Below are positions 12,119 to 19,349 of a stretch of DNA of 64,000 nt, piece after piece. The stretch is taken from NCBI RefSeq assembly GCF_019974155.1, contig NZ_AP025158.1:1302001-1366000 (forward strand), read 5' to 3'. The notes under the pieces were generated by a model that was given only the letters and a program-made list of their open reading frames with translations, did no database searches and had not been told where the DNA came from. Numbering within the stretch: position 1 is the first letter of the stretch; each line of letters opens with the position of its first letter. The position numbers and the translations under genes are program-made. Source of the stretch: Thermus thermophilus (lineage in GTDB: Bacteria; Deinococcota; Deinococci; Deinococcales; Thermaceae).

Positions 12119-13123
12119 ATGCGCCCCCTGAAGGCCTTGTTCCTCCTTTTGCCCCTGGGCCTCGCCCTTTACGCCCTCCTCACCCGGGGCTCCCCCGTCC
12201 TCTGGGCCGAGCCCGCCCAGGCGGGGCCCGGGGCCCTGCAGGAGGTCTACATCCGGGCCCACCCCGCGGTCTTGGGCATCGCGGACGGGGGGGGGACCCG
12301 GGGCACCGGGTTCTTCTACCGGGAAGGCCTCGTCCTCACCGCCTACCACGTGGTGGCGGAGGGGGGGCCCTTCCGGCTCGTCCTGGCGGACCGCACCCAG
12401 GCCGAGGCCCGGGTGGTGGGGTTCGCCGAGCCTCTGGACCTGGCCGTGCTCGCCACCCCGGCTAAGGCCCCCGTCCTCCTGCCCCTGGAGACGGCGAGGA
12501 GGCCCAAAACTGGGGAGCCCGTCCTCCACATCGGGAACGGCCGGGGCCAGTTCCTCGCCCCCCGGTACGGGCGGGTCACCGGCCTCGAGGTCTCCCCCTC
12601 CCCCTTCCTCCCCCAGGGCCTGGTGGAGACCTCCCTCCCCCTCGCCCCCGGGGACTCGGGGGGGCCGGTGCTGGACGCGGAAGGGCGGGTGCTGGGGGTG
12701 GCGGTGGCCATCGGCCAGACGGAGGAAGGCTTCCGCAGCTTCTTCACCTCCCTCTTCGGCCGGGGGGAGGCCCTCGCCGCCTTGGAGAGGGGGGAAAGGC
12801 GCTACTGGCCCTACCTGGGCCTCCGGGGCCCAAGGGCCCTCACGGCGGAGCTCGCCCGGGAGCTGGGCCTGCCCCCGGGCGGGGTGGTGGTGGGGGAGGT
12901 GGTGCCGGGCGGGGCGGCCCACCGGGCGGGGCTTAGGGGGGTGGAGTCGGGCGGGGTGCCGGACGTGATCCTCGAGGTGGACGGGGTGCCGGTGAACAGC
13001 TTTGAGGACCTCCTCCGCGAAGTGCGCAGGCACCAGGTGGGAGAAAGAATCCGTCTCACGGTGCGCCGGGAAAGCCAGGTCCTCCAGGTGGAAGCGGTCC
13101 TCGCCCCCTTCCCAGGACGCTAA
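12119..13123 (+). CDS. HtrA/DegP-like membrane-anchored serine protease with PDZ domain
   Basis: The 334-residue protein has one N-terminal membrane segment (residues ~5-22), a trypsin-fold S1C protease domain with the triad His77 (LTAYHVV), Asp107 (EPLDLAVL) and Ser180 (APGDSGGPV), and a C-terminal PDZ domain with GGVVVGEVVPGGAAHRAGL and VNSFEDLLREVRRHQVGE. Such proteins act as envelope quality-control proteases. The ATG at 12119 begins the signal anchor; GAGAAT lies 7 bases upstream as a possible -10 element, which would make the mRNA leaderless. It is a single gene, converging with the aqualysin locus. Confidence 0.85.
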   Translation: MRPLKALFLLLPLGLALYALLTRGSPVLWAEPAQAGPGALQEVYIRAHPAVLGIADGGGTRGTGFFYREGLVLTAYHVVAEGGPFRLVLADRTQAEARVVGFAEPLDLAVLATPAKAPVLLPLETARRPKTGEPVLHIGNGRGQFLAPRYGRVTGLEVSPSPFLPQGLVETSLPLAPGDSGGPVLDAEGRVLGVAVAIGQTEEGFRSFFTSLFGRGEALAALERGERRYWPYLGLRGPRALTAELARELGLPPGGVVVGEVVPGGAAHRAGLRGVESGGVPDVILEVDGVPVNSFEDLLREVRRHQVGERIRLTVRRESQVLQVEAVLAPFPGR

Positions 13124-13128
13124 AGGAA

Positions 13129-13158
13129 AAACCTCCCCCAGGCGCTTCCCAGGGGAGG
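13129..13158 (-). terminator. Intrinsic terminator of the aqualysin gene
   Basis: On the minus strand CCTCCCC and GGGGAGG form a 7-bp stem followed by five T residues, 14 bases after the aqualysin stop. The stem can also stop transcripts of the converging HtrA-like gene. Confidence 0.7.
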
Positions 13159-14390
13159 CAGAAACCCCTGACCTAGGGACGCTGGAGCCAGAACTCGTAC
13201 ATCCCCGAGCCGCTATAGGCGTAGATGCGCCAGACGTAGTAGCCAGCGGTTCCGCTATAGCTGATGCTTTCCTCCGAAGTAGGTCCCGTAGAGCTGGCCA
13301 CGGTCACCCAACGGGAGCCGTTCCAACGCCAGAGGTAGAGGTCAAAGTCCGCTCCGGCGGGGCCCCTAAGCCAGGCCCTATGGGTACCTGCAGGGCTGTA
13401 GTAGGAGGTACCGTTGGGTTGGAAGTCATAGTCGCCAGGACCGGAAAGGCTGCCCGTGTAGTAGCTGCAGTCGGTACATGGGGCTGTGGAACCACCCCCC
13501 GAGGAGAGCAGGGAGTAAAGGAGGCGGTTAGGGGACCCCGAACCGATCCCCGAAAGCCGCCCCGTAGTGGCCCCGTTGAGGATAGCGCCCGCAACGGCGG
13601 CCGGCGTGGCCGAAGGGTTTTGTTCTAGATACAAGGCAGCCACCCCGACCACATGGGGGGTGGCCATGGAGGTGCCGCTGAGGGTCTGGGTGGCCGTGTC
13701 CGAGGTGTACCAGGCCGAGGGGATGGAAGTTCCAGGGGCGAAGAGGTCCACGCAACTACCGTAGTTGGAGAAGCTGGCACGGGCATCGGAAGATGTGGTG
13801 GCGCCCACGGTAAGGGCCTCGGCCACCCGGGCTGGGGAGTAGTTGCAGGCGTTGGCATTGTCGTTCCCCGCGGCCACAGCGTAGACCACCCCCGCGGCGA
13901 TGGAGTTCTTCACGGCGTTGTCTAAGGCCGTGGAGGCTCCGCCTCCCAGGCTCATGTTGGCGACGGCCGGCTTGCGGTGGTTCTGGGTAACCCAGTCCAC
14001 CCCGGCGATGACCCCAGAAGTGGAACCGGAACCGTTGCAGTCCAGGACGCGCACAGCATAGAGGTTGGCCGCCTTGGCTACTCCATAGGTCACCCCACCG
14101 ATCGTCCCCGCCACGTGGGTACCGTGGCCGTTACAGTCCTGGCCGTTTCCCCCTAGGGTGTCATAGCCCACCCGGGCTCGGCCGCCGAACTCCTGGTGGG
14201 CCGTGCGAATTCCGGTGTCAATCACATAGACGTTAACCCCCCTTCCCGTAGCGGTGTAGGTGTAGCTGTTGGAAAGGGGGAGGTCCCGTTGGTCAATCCG
14301 GTCCAGGCCCCAAGGAGCAGGGCTCTGGGTAGACTCAAAACTTGCACTTATTCACCGCGGGCATGAGTATGCTTGGGGACCACTTGAAGA

Positions 14391-14439
14391 GGGCTACTGG
14401 TTTCCCCTCTTATGAGGGGTGCCATGAGACCAGTAGCCC
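14391..14439 (+). repeat. Hairpin over the transposase start
   Basis: GGGCTACTGGT (14391-14401) and ACCAGTAGCCC (14429-14439) are perfectly complementary. Inside them CCCCTC pairs with GAGGGG around TTAT. The ribosome site GAGGGG and the ATG at 14424 fall inside the folded structure, which would block translation of transcripts entering from outside. Confidence 0.65.
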
Positions 14440-15524
14440 TATCCCTACTTTGGACCATCCTGGCCCTCATGCCAACCCCCCACCTGCGGGAATCCTTGAA
14501 GGCCCTGTTGTTCCTTTTCCTCACCGGTCACGGCAAGGCTAGACCCCAGCACAGCAAGACCAAGTCCCCCTCCGCCCTCTCCCGCTTCCTCAACCGCTAC
14601 CCCTGGCCCACCCGCGCCCTCATCCGCCTGGCCCGCGAGGAGGCCCAGAAAGCCCTGGACCGGGCCAGGCGGAGAAAGGGCCCCAAGCCCCGCCTCCTGG
14701 TGGTCCTGGACCTGGTCACCCTGGAAAAGCGGGGCCACTTCCCCCACCTCCCCCTCTCCTTCTTTCACGGCAAGTGGGGCCTCCACCTCGTGGTCCTTTA
14801 CCTCGTCTACGGGGACCTCCGCGTCCCCTGGGCCTACCGTCTATGGCGGGGCAAGGGGGAGAAAGGCCTCTCCCTCCTGGCCCTGAGCCTCCTGGCCTCT
14901 CTGCCCCTCTGGATGCGCCGGACCTTCCGGATACGGGTGGCCGCGGACGCGGCCTTTGGTACGGCCTGGTTCCTCTTTGGGGTGAGGCGGTTGGGCTTGG
15001 AAACGGTGGTGGGGATGCGGCGGGACCGGAGGCTGCGGGGAGGGGGAAGGCTTTTGGACCTCAGGCGGCAGGGGAGCCGGGTCTACCTGTGGGGGCTTTC
15101 CTTCCCGGTCTGGGTGGCCTGGTACCGCTACCCCCTGCCCCAAGGGGGCTGGGAGTGGCGGTACGTGGTGGCCACCTTTCCCGCCACGCCCCGGACCATG
15201 CTCACCTGGGGAAGGAGGCGGTTCACGGTAGAGCACTTCTTCCGGGCTGCGAAGAGTGAGTTCTCCCTGGGGCAGTTCGGGCAGCGGACGGCCTTGGGGG
15301 TGCACCGCTTTCTGGTGCTCTCCCTTCTGGCCTACCTGCTGGCCCACTGGGTGGGGGTGGAGGGGAAGGGGAGCTGGCGGGAGGCCAGGGAGGGGGCAGC
15401 TCGGGTTCTCTTGCCCGAGCTGGTGGTGCAGGTCATCCTGCGGGAGCTCCACGCCCTGGGTCTGGGGCCGCCGGGGGGAGGGGGTGAAGGTTTATGCGGG
15501 GTATGCGGGAGGTGCAAGTTTTGA
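14424..15524 (+). CDS. DDE transposase (IS4/IS701-like)
   Basis: The 366-residue protein has a basic N-terminal segment and the DDE pattern of the IS4 superfamily: first Asp in LLVVLDLVTLEKRG, second in RVAADAAFGTAWFL and Glu in RRFTVEHFFRAAKSEFSLGQ (the Y-REK-like region), then GVHRFLVLSLLAYLLAH. The TGA stop is formed by the last three bases of the right inverted repeat. I chose ATG 14424, 4 bases after GAGGGGTGCC; an ATG at 14412 lies inside the hairpin loop. The exact family (IS701 or another IS4-type group) needs comparison with ISfinder. Confidence 0.85.
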   Translation: MRPVALSLLWTILALMPTPHLRESLKALLFLFLTGHGKARPQHSKTKSPSALSRFLNRYPWPTRALIRLAREEAQKALDRARRRKGPKPRLLVVLDLVTLEKRGHFPHLPLSFFHGKWGLHLVVLYLVYGDLRVPWAYRLWRGKGEKGLSLLALSLLASLPLWMRRTFRIRVAADAAFGTAWFLFGVRRLGLETVVGMRRDRRLRGGGRLLDLRRQGSRVYLWGLSFPVWVAWYRYPLPQGGWEWRYVVATFPATPRTMLTWGRRRFTVEHFFRAAKSEFSLGQFGQRTALGVHRFLVLSLLAYLLAHWVGVEGKGSWREAREGAARVLLPELVVQVILRELHALGLGPPGGGGEGLCGVCGRCKF

Positions 15525-15878
15525 GTAGACCAAGCCCGCACCACCTTGTCCGCCTCTATGAACTCCACGTCGGGATTCTGCCTTAAGGTCTCTAAGGCCT
15601 GGGGCGCCATCACCGCCGCAAATCCCCGGAGAGCGCCCGTGTAGGCCTGGGTCACCGCCACCCCCTGAGGAGCCAGCCGTGCCTGCAGGGTTGTCAATCC
15701 ACCTTGGAGCAGAGACTGACCCCTTCCCTTCTTAAAGACGACAATGTACTGGCCTGGGATAGCCTCAGGGTCATCCAGGCCATAGACGGGGGCCTCCTTG
15801 GGCCAGAAGGCCTCAGCTAAGGTAGGGGTTGGATCGGGCTTGGAAGCCATCTGGCAACCGCCCAAAAGGAAGGCCGCG

Positions 15879-17136
15879 GGTCGTGTCAAGAGTTATGTGT
15901 AAGAGTCTGTGTACGGGGGGCATACCGCTCCTGAAGCATCTTCTCCAGCACCTCCTTCACCTCCGAGAACCCCTTTAGTTTCCGTTCTGCCCACCTCCCT
16001 TCCTGCCTCTCTGACTCCAGGTAAAGGAGCTTGTACACCGCCTCTTCCTTAGGAAACTTGTGGTCCCGCACCTTCGTCCCCCGCCGTAGCTCCCGGATAA
16101 ACCGCTCCATCAGGTTGGTGCTCCGCAGGTACGGCCAAAGCACCTTGGGGTACCCGTAGAACCGCAGGAAGGCCCCCGAATCCTGTACCCAAAGCCCCAC
16201 CACCCCCGGGTACCGCGAACCCCAGGCGGCCTTCACCTCCTCCAAGGCCCTAAGGGCTTCATCCCTGCTCTCCGCCCCGTACACCCGCCTCAGGTCCTCC
16301 GCCAGCAGGCCCCGGTCCCGCGCCCGCACCTGGGACAGGCTCCACCGCACCCCGTGCACCACGCACCGCTGCCACTCCGCCTGAGGGTAGACCCTGCGGA
16401 TCGCTTCAGGAAGCCCGGGCAGCCCGTCGGTGATGAAGAGCAATACCCGCCGCAGGCCCCGCTGCCAAAGCTCCCCCAGGACCCCCTCCCATCCCAGGGC
16501 GCTCTCCGTGGGCAACAGCCAGAACCCCAGGACCCGCCTCTCCCCATCAGGGGCGATGCCCAGGGCCACATACACCGTTTCCCGCACAATCCCTTCCCCT
16601 TCCCTGAAGACCTTTAAGGAAAGCCCGTCCAGGTAGACGAAGGCCATCTCCTCGGGCAAAGGCCGGGTGCGGAAGGCTCCTGCCGCCTCCAGGACTTGGT
16701 CGGTCAGAGCGCTTAGGGTCTCGTGGGAGTAGCGGTGGCCTAAGAGCAGGCTCAATATCTCGGCCGCCTTGCGCTGACTGACCCCGGCGGCGTACAAGGC
16801 CACAGCTACTTCCCCCACGTCCACCAGGCGGCGGGCGTAGGGCTTAAGGAAAGCCGGGTAATACCGAGATTCCCGATCCCTAGGGACCTTCAGGTCCACC
16901 TGGCCGAAGGTGGTCTCCAGCTTGCGGGGGTAGTAGCCGTTCCTGCGCCCCCCGTGCACCTGCAAGAAGGCTGTCCGGTCCAGCTCCAGAACCGTCTGCA
17001 GAACCTCGGCTACTGTCTCCCGCACCGCTTCCCTCAGCAAGATCCGCAAGGTATCCTGGTCCACGGGGCACCTCCTCGTGCTAAGGTGTGCCCCCCTATT
17101 AAACACGGGCCCTTACACATAAATCCTTACACGACC
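15879..17136 (-). mobile_element. IS256-family insertion sequence in the aqualysin signal sequence
   Basis: The 1258-bp element has imperfect terminal inverted repeats of ~26 bp beginning GGTCGTGT at both ends and sharing TTATGTGTAAG. It is flanked by the 8-bp duplication AGGCCGCG (15871-15878 and 17137-17144), as typical of IS256. It splits the aqualysin signal peptide between GLFAA and FLLGG. Confidence 0.93.
15886..17064 (-). CDS. IS256-family transposase
   Basis: The 392-residue protein (from GTG 17064, preceded by GAGGAGGTG) has the mutator-type DDE core: Asp in VYLDGLSLKVF, Asp in FITDGLPGLPEAI with the CVVH motif following (WQRCVVHGVRW), and Glu in STNLMERFIRELRRGTKV. The N-terminal region has NGYYPRKLETTFGQVDLKVPR, typical of the family. 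It is full length and likely functional. The stop is in the terminal inverted repeat. Confidence 0.95.
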   Translation of the reverse strand: MDQDTLRILLREAVRETVAEVLQTVLELDRTAFLQVHGGRRNGYYPRKLETTFGQVDLKVPRDRESRYYPAFLKPYARRLVDVGEVAVALYAAGVSQRKAAEILSLLLGHRYSHETLSALTDQVLEAAGAFRTRPLPEEMAFVYLDGLSLKVFREGEGIVRETVYVALGIAPDGERRVLGFWLLPTESALGWEGVLGELWQRGLRRVLLFITDGLPGLPEAIRRVYPQAEWQRCVVHGVRWSLSQVRARDRGLLAEDLRRVYGAESRDEALRALEEVKAAWGSRYPGVVGLWVQDSGAFLRFYGYPKVLWPYLRSTNLMERFIRELRRGTKVRDHKFPKEEAVYKLLYLESERQEGRWAERKLKGFSEVKEVLEKMLQERYAPRTQTLTHNS

Positions 17137-17172
17137 AGGCCGCGAAAAGCCCTACCAGCCAGTAAGTCTTCC

Positions 17173-17403
17173 TCATACGCTCCTCCGCGGTTTTAACGAG
17201 GGCAATCTATCCCAAGAATGCCCAGGCGTCAAGGAAACTTGGGGAACGGTGGCGGTGTAGCGGAGCTCAGAAAGGCTTTTGGAATAGGCAAGTGCCCAAG
17301 AGACCGCGAAGAGAGCGAGTATGCGAGCAAGGATTGGTCGTGCCATTAAGTGACATAAGTGAAAAAAGGCAAGCGGCAAAAATGGGACAGGTTGGCTACT
17401 CAT
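17173..17403 (-). CDS. Small hydrophobic frame between CPBP and aqualysin genes
   Basis: A 76-codon frame whose ATG overlaps the CPBP stop (ATGA) and whose TGA overlaps the aqualysin ATG (ATGA). The first half holds a possible membrane segment (LARILALFAVSWALAYS); the second half is polar and covers the aqualysin promoter. The exact 4-base overlaps at both ends argue for a translated frame, but the overlap with a good promoter argues against constraint on the second half. I recognise no family. A shorter start at MARPILARI is also possible. Confidence 0.35.
   Translation of the reverse strand: MSSQPVPFLPLAFFHLCHLMARPILARILALFAVSWALAYSKSLSELRYTATVPQVSLTPGHSWDRLPSLKPRRSV
17204..17232 (-). promoter_or_regulatory. 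Aqualysin promoter
   Basis: On the minus strand TTGACG (17232-17227) and TAGATT (17209-17204) are 17 bases apart, about 28 bases before the ATG at 17176, which itself follows GGAGGAGCGT. The promoter lies inside the small upstream frame 17173-17403. Confidence 0.7.
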
Positions 17404-18065
17404 GTGTAATTGAGGCTGATTGGAAAGAAACCCATGTTAATCAAGGCATGAACCAAAGAAGTCATAGAAAGCGATCGTAAAAAGAGAAAGGAGCCGATTA
17501 AAAAAAGTGTGATTACTGTGTAGAGCAAAATTAATTCTGGTTCTAATTGAACCCCGGTCCATGGGTTTACGAGATGAACAAAGACAAACGATACCCCCGA
17601 GAAAAGAAGTCCTTTGCTTCCAGCTAGTTGGTAAGGAACGTACCGGAACAAGAACTCCTCAATGTAAGCTCTACTTAACCAAAAGAACAAGGTGATGAAT
17701 AGGGAGAGGTGCTCTCCGGAGTCAAGCACGTACCAGAACCTACTTGGAGGCCAGTAGGGTAACTTTAAGGCCAGAAGAAACACGAAGAGAAGGTGTCCAA
17801 ACAAAAGTATAACCGCTAGCCTAAAGACTGGGCTAAAGAGTAGACCCCTGGTGAAGAAGCCCTTCTCGGCTTCAATAAAAGTAAGCCTAGCCCTATACTT
17901 CAGGTAGAAAAGCCCTGAAAAAGCGACAATGAGCCAGAGGCCCGTATCGATCAAAAAGGAATCGAGCGGGTGTAGTAAAAAGGCAAAAAAAGAAAACAAC
18001 GGGCCGAGGAAAAGAAAGATCAGAGGTGCCACAAGGGCCCCCCCGACCTTAGCCTTTACCTGCAT
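17400..18065 (-). CDS. CPBP-family intramembrane glutamic protease
   Basis: The 221-residue, very hydrophobic protein has about six to seven membrane segments and all three CPBP (Abi/CaaX-like) motifs: E136-E137-xxx-R141 (IEEFLFRYVPY), F160-xxx-H164 (SFVFVHLV) and H206-xxx-N210 (SLVHALINM). In bacteria such proteins are often encoded beside bacteriocin genes, where they act in precursor processing or self-immunity. The ATG at 18065 overlaps the stop of the secreted-peptide gene (ATGCAGGTAA), so the two are translationally coupled. The gene is clearly AT-richer than its surroundings and uses A/T-ending codons, a sign of transfer. It is the only intact gene of this locus. Confidence 0.85.
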   Translation of the reverse strand: MQVKAKVGGALVAPLIFLFLGPLFSFFAFLLHPLDSFLIDTGLWLIVAFSGLFYLKYRARLTFIEAEKGFFTRGLLFSPVFRLAVILLFGHLLFVFLLALKLPYWPPSRFWYVLDSGEHLSLFITLFFWLSRAYIEEFLFRYVPYQLAGSKGLLFSGVSFVFVHLVNPWTGVQLEPELILLYTVITLFLIGSFLFLRSLSMTSLVHALINMGFFPISLNYT

Positions 18066-18237
18066 TTGCCTACACAAACCGTAGTGGAACTCGAACCATC
18101 AGGCTTTGTTTCGTGCTTGACTTCAGCACTACATCCACGCGAAATTAGAAGACCGACAATAGCAGCCCCAGCAAGCACAGCTGGCAATATAGCGCCATGT
18201 GTTTCTGCGAGTTCATCAGCTGTAATTTCCTGTAATG

Positions 18238-19152
18238 CCTTCGTGTGCTACTTGATCTGGACCCCCGGGGTGTGAAAAAAGAGGGGGTGCCATGCGGCAA
18301 GATCGTGAGCACCCCCTTTACCATCTTGACGCAGAGACCCTTCTCGTGGCTATCTACGTCTGGGTAGATGACGAACTGAAAGCCCTGCAGGCCCAAGGAT
18401 TCAAGCTCCCCCCAAAGCAAAAGCACCAGAAGGCCACCCTGGCCGAGCTCTTGACCCTCGCCATCTTCGTCCTGTTGCAAGGCCAGGACCTCGCCAAAGG
18501 CTACCTGGCCGCCAAGACCACCCTCAAGGCCTACTTCCCCTCCCTCCCCCACCTCTCCCGCTTCTACCGGGTCCTTCAGAAGGCTCAGGGGTTGTTGGCT
18601 CACCTGGCCATAAGGCTCTCCGGAGGGCAAGGTCTTCTGCAGGTGGTGGACCTCAAACCCATCCCCCTGGCCCACGGCCACCGGATTCACGGCTTGGACC
18701 TTCCTGAGGCCGCTGTGGGGGTGGGCCCCCTGGGGGCTTTCGCGGGCTACGTTCTCATGCCGGTGATGAACGAGCGCGGCCTCTTTTTTCGTTGGGCTAT
18801 CCTCCCCGGGAATGCCCGGGAGACCTGGGGGAGGGACCTGCTGGACGGTCTGCCCGCGGTCTTGGGGGACCGGGGCTTTCGCTGGGTCCAGGGGGTCAAG
18901 ACGCCACCCTATCGGGTCAGGGGAGGAACGGTGGTGGAGACGGGATGGAAAGAGTGGATGGGGAGGGTACGGAACTGGATTGAGACGCGGTTTAGCGTGA
19001 TGGTGCGGTCTTTGGGGCTTCATCGGATAGAAGCGCGGTCCTACTGGGGGCTGGTGGCCCGGGTGAATCTCATCCTGCTCGTTCACAACCTCATACGTAG
19101 CCGGGTGCTTCTCAGGATGGCCGGGGTGGAGCTATGAGGTAGCACACGAAGG
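18238..19152 (+). mobile_element. IS982-like insertion sequence
   Basis: The 915-bp element has 14-bp perfect inverted repeats (CCTTCGTGTGCTAC at both ends) and is flanked by AATG (18234-18237 and 19153-19156). It splits the secreted-peptide gene after codon 40. It looks complete. Confidence 0.88.
18292..19137 (+). CDS. IS982-like transposase
   Basis: The 281-residue protein has the order seen in IS982 transposases: N-terminal segment AIYVWVDDELKAL, QKATLAELLTLAIFVLLQG, LSRFYRVLQ, then DDE residues: Asp in LLQVVDLKPIPLAH, Asp in AVLGDRGFRWVQG and Glu in [32 protein letters not shown] precedes the ATG at 18292. It is full length. The family call rests on these motifs; the 4-bp flanking repeat is shorter than usual for IS982, so the subgroup should be checked. 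Confidence 0.8.
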   Translation: MRQDREHPLYHLDAETLLVAIYVWVDDELKALQAQGFKLPPKQKHQKATLAELLTLAIFVLLQGQDLAKGYLAAKTTLKAYFPSLPHLSRFYRVLQKAQGLLAHLAIRLSGGQGLLQVVDLKPIPLAHGHRIHGLDLPEAAVGVGPLGAFAGYVLMPVMNERGLFFRWAILPGNARETWGRDLLDGLPAVLGDRGFRWVQGVKTPPYRVRGGTVVETGWKEWMGRVRNWIETRFSVMVRSLGLHRIEARSYWGLVARVNLILLVHNLIRSRVLLRMAGVEL

Positions 19153-19289
19153 AATGAAACGTTCCTACCCTGACTGTGCAGGGCGTAGGAGACCAAGTAC
19201 CCCTGAGCCAGGGATTGGGCAGGTAAGACCGCCACCAGGGCCAGGGCCATCAGGACCATGAGCACCTTGCGCATCCTTTACCTCCTCGC

Positions 19290-19308
19290 TGTAGGGAGTG
19301 TCCCTACA
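19290..19308 (-). promoter_or_regulatory. Perfect inverted repeat before the peptide gene
   Basis: TGTAGGGA and TCCCTACA flank GTG, a perfect 8-bp dyad 15 bases before the ATG of the secreted-peptide gene and directly before its ribosome site. It may be an operator for an unseen repressor or an RNA hairpin beside the ribosome site. Confidence 0.5.
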
Positions 19309-19325
19309 CCTCAAGGGGTACCATG

Positions 19326-19345
19326 CCCCCCCCCCTTGCTGTCAA
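19326..19345 (-). promoter_or_regulatory. TTGACA box followed by a run of ten G
   Basis: On the minus strand TTGACA (19345-19340) is followed by GCAA and G10 (19335-19326). A good -10 hexamer at normal spacing is not visible (GGTACC at 17 bases), so a promoter is only possible. The G-run sits where a spacer would be and could vary in length. The neighbouring IS begins about 5 bases upstream. Confidence 0.35.
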
Positions 19346-19349
19346 GGTT

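Larger units (their letters stand above)
14335..15524 (+). mobile_element. IS4/IS701-like insertion sequence in the aqualysin gene
   Basis: The 1190-bp element is bounded by the 13-bp perfect inverted repeats TCAAAACTTGCAC and GTGCAAGTTTTGA. GTAGAC occurs on both sides (14329-14334 and 15525-15530); because the terminal bases are themselves palindromic, the true duplication may be 4-6 bp (TAGA within GTAGAC). It lies between propeptide and catalytic domain of the aqualysin gene. It looks intact. Confidence 0.9.
13173..17176 (-). pseudogene. Aqualysin I-type subtilase, split by two insertion sequences
   Basis: Three minus-strand pieces make one aqualysin precursor. Piece 1 (17176-17137) encodes the signal peptide start MRKTYWLVGLFAA. 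Piece 2 (15878-15525) encodes the rest of the signal/lipobox (FLLGGCQMAS) and the inhibitor-type propeptide up to VVRAWST. Piece 3 (14334-13173) encodes the catalytic domain with Asp in VIDTGIRTAHQEFGG, His in NGHGTHVAGT and Ser in SGTSMATPHVVG, then the C-terminal beta domain ending YSGSGMYEFWLQRP. Removing each IS and one target repeat (1266 and 1196 bases) leaves 1542 bases: 513 codons plus stop, the length known for the T. aquaticus aqualysin I precursor, which it closely matches from memory. As it stands no active enzyme can be made. Piece 2 is open from an ATG inside the IS256 end, but it lacks a full signal peptide. Confidence 0.93.
18056..19274 (-). pseudogene. Small secreted Cys-containing peptide precursor, split by an IS
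   Basis: The 5' part (19274-19153) encodes a Sec-type signal peptide, RKVLMVLMALALVAVLPAQ, likely cleaved after SLAQ. The 3' part (18233-18056) encodes LQEITADELAETHGAILPAV, then a hydrophobic stretch LAGAAIVGLLISRG and a tail with three Cys (RGCSAEVKH; TTVCVGKCR). Taking out the 915-bp IS and one AATG copy joins them in frame as a 99-residue protein. GAGGTAAAGG precedes the ATG. The order acidic leader-like segment with LQEIT...L..T.GA, glycine-rich hydrophobic core and C-terminal cysteines resembles bacteriocin precursors, but I recognise no family and the double (Sec plus leader-like) arrangement is odd. CPBP follows with overlapping start. Function is inferred only. Confidence 0.6.

Noticed and set aside
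15332-15889. A 185-codon frame read as a separate protein
   Set aside because: It is the propeptide piece of aqualysin plus antisense sequence of the IS4/IS701-like transposase; it is not an independent gene.
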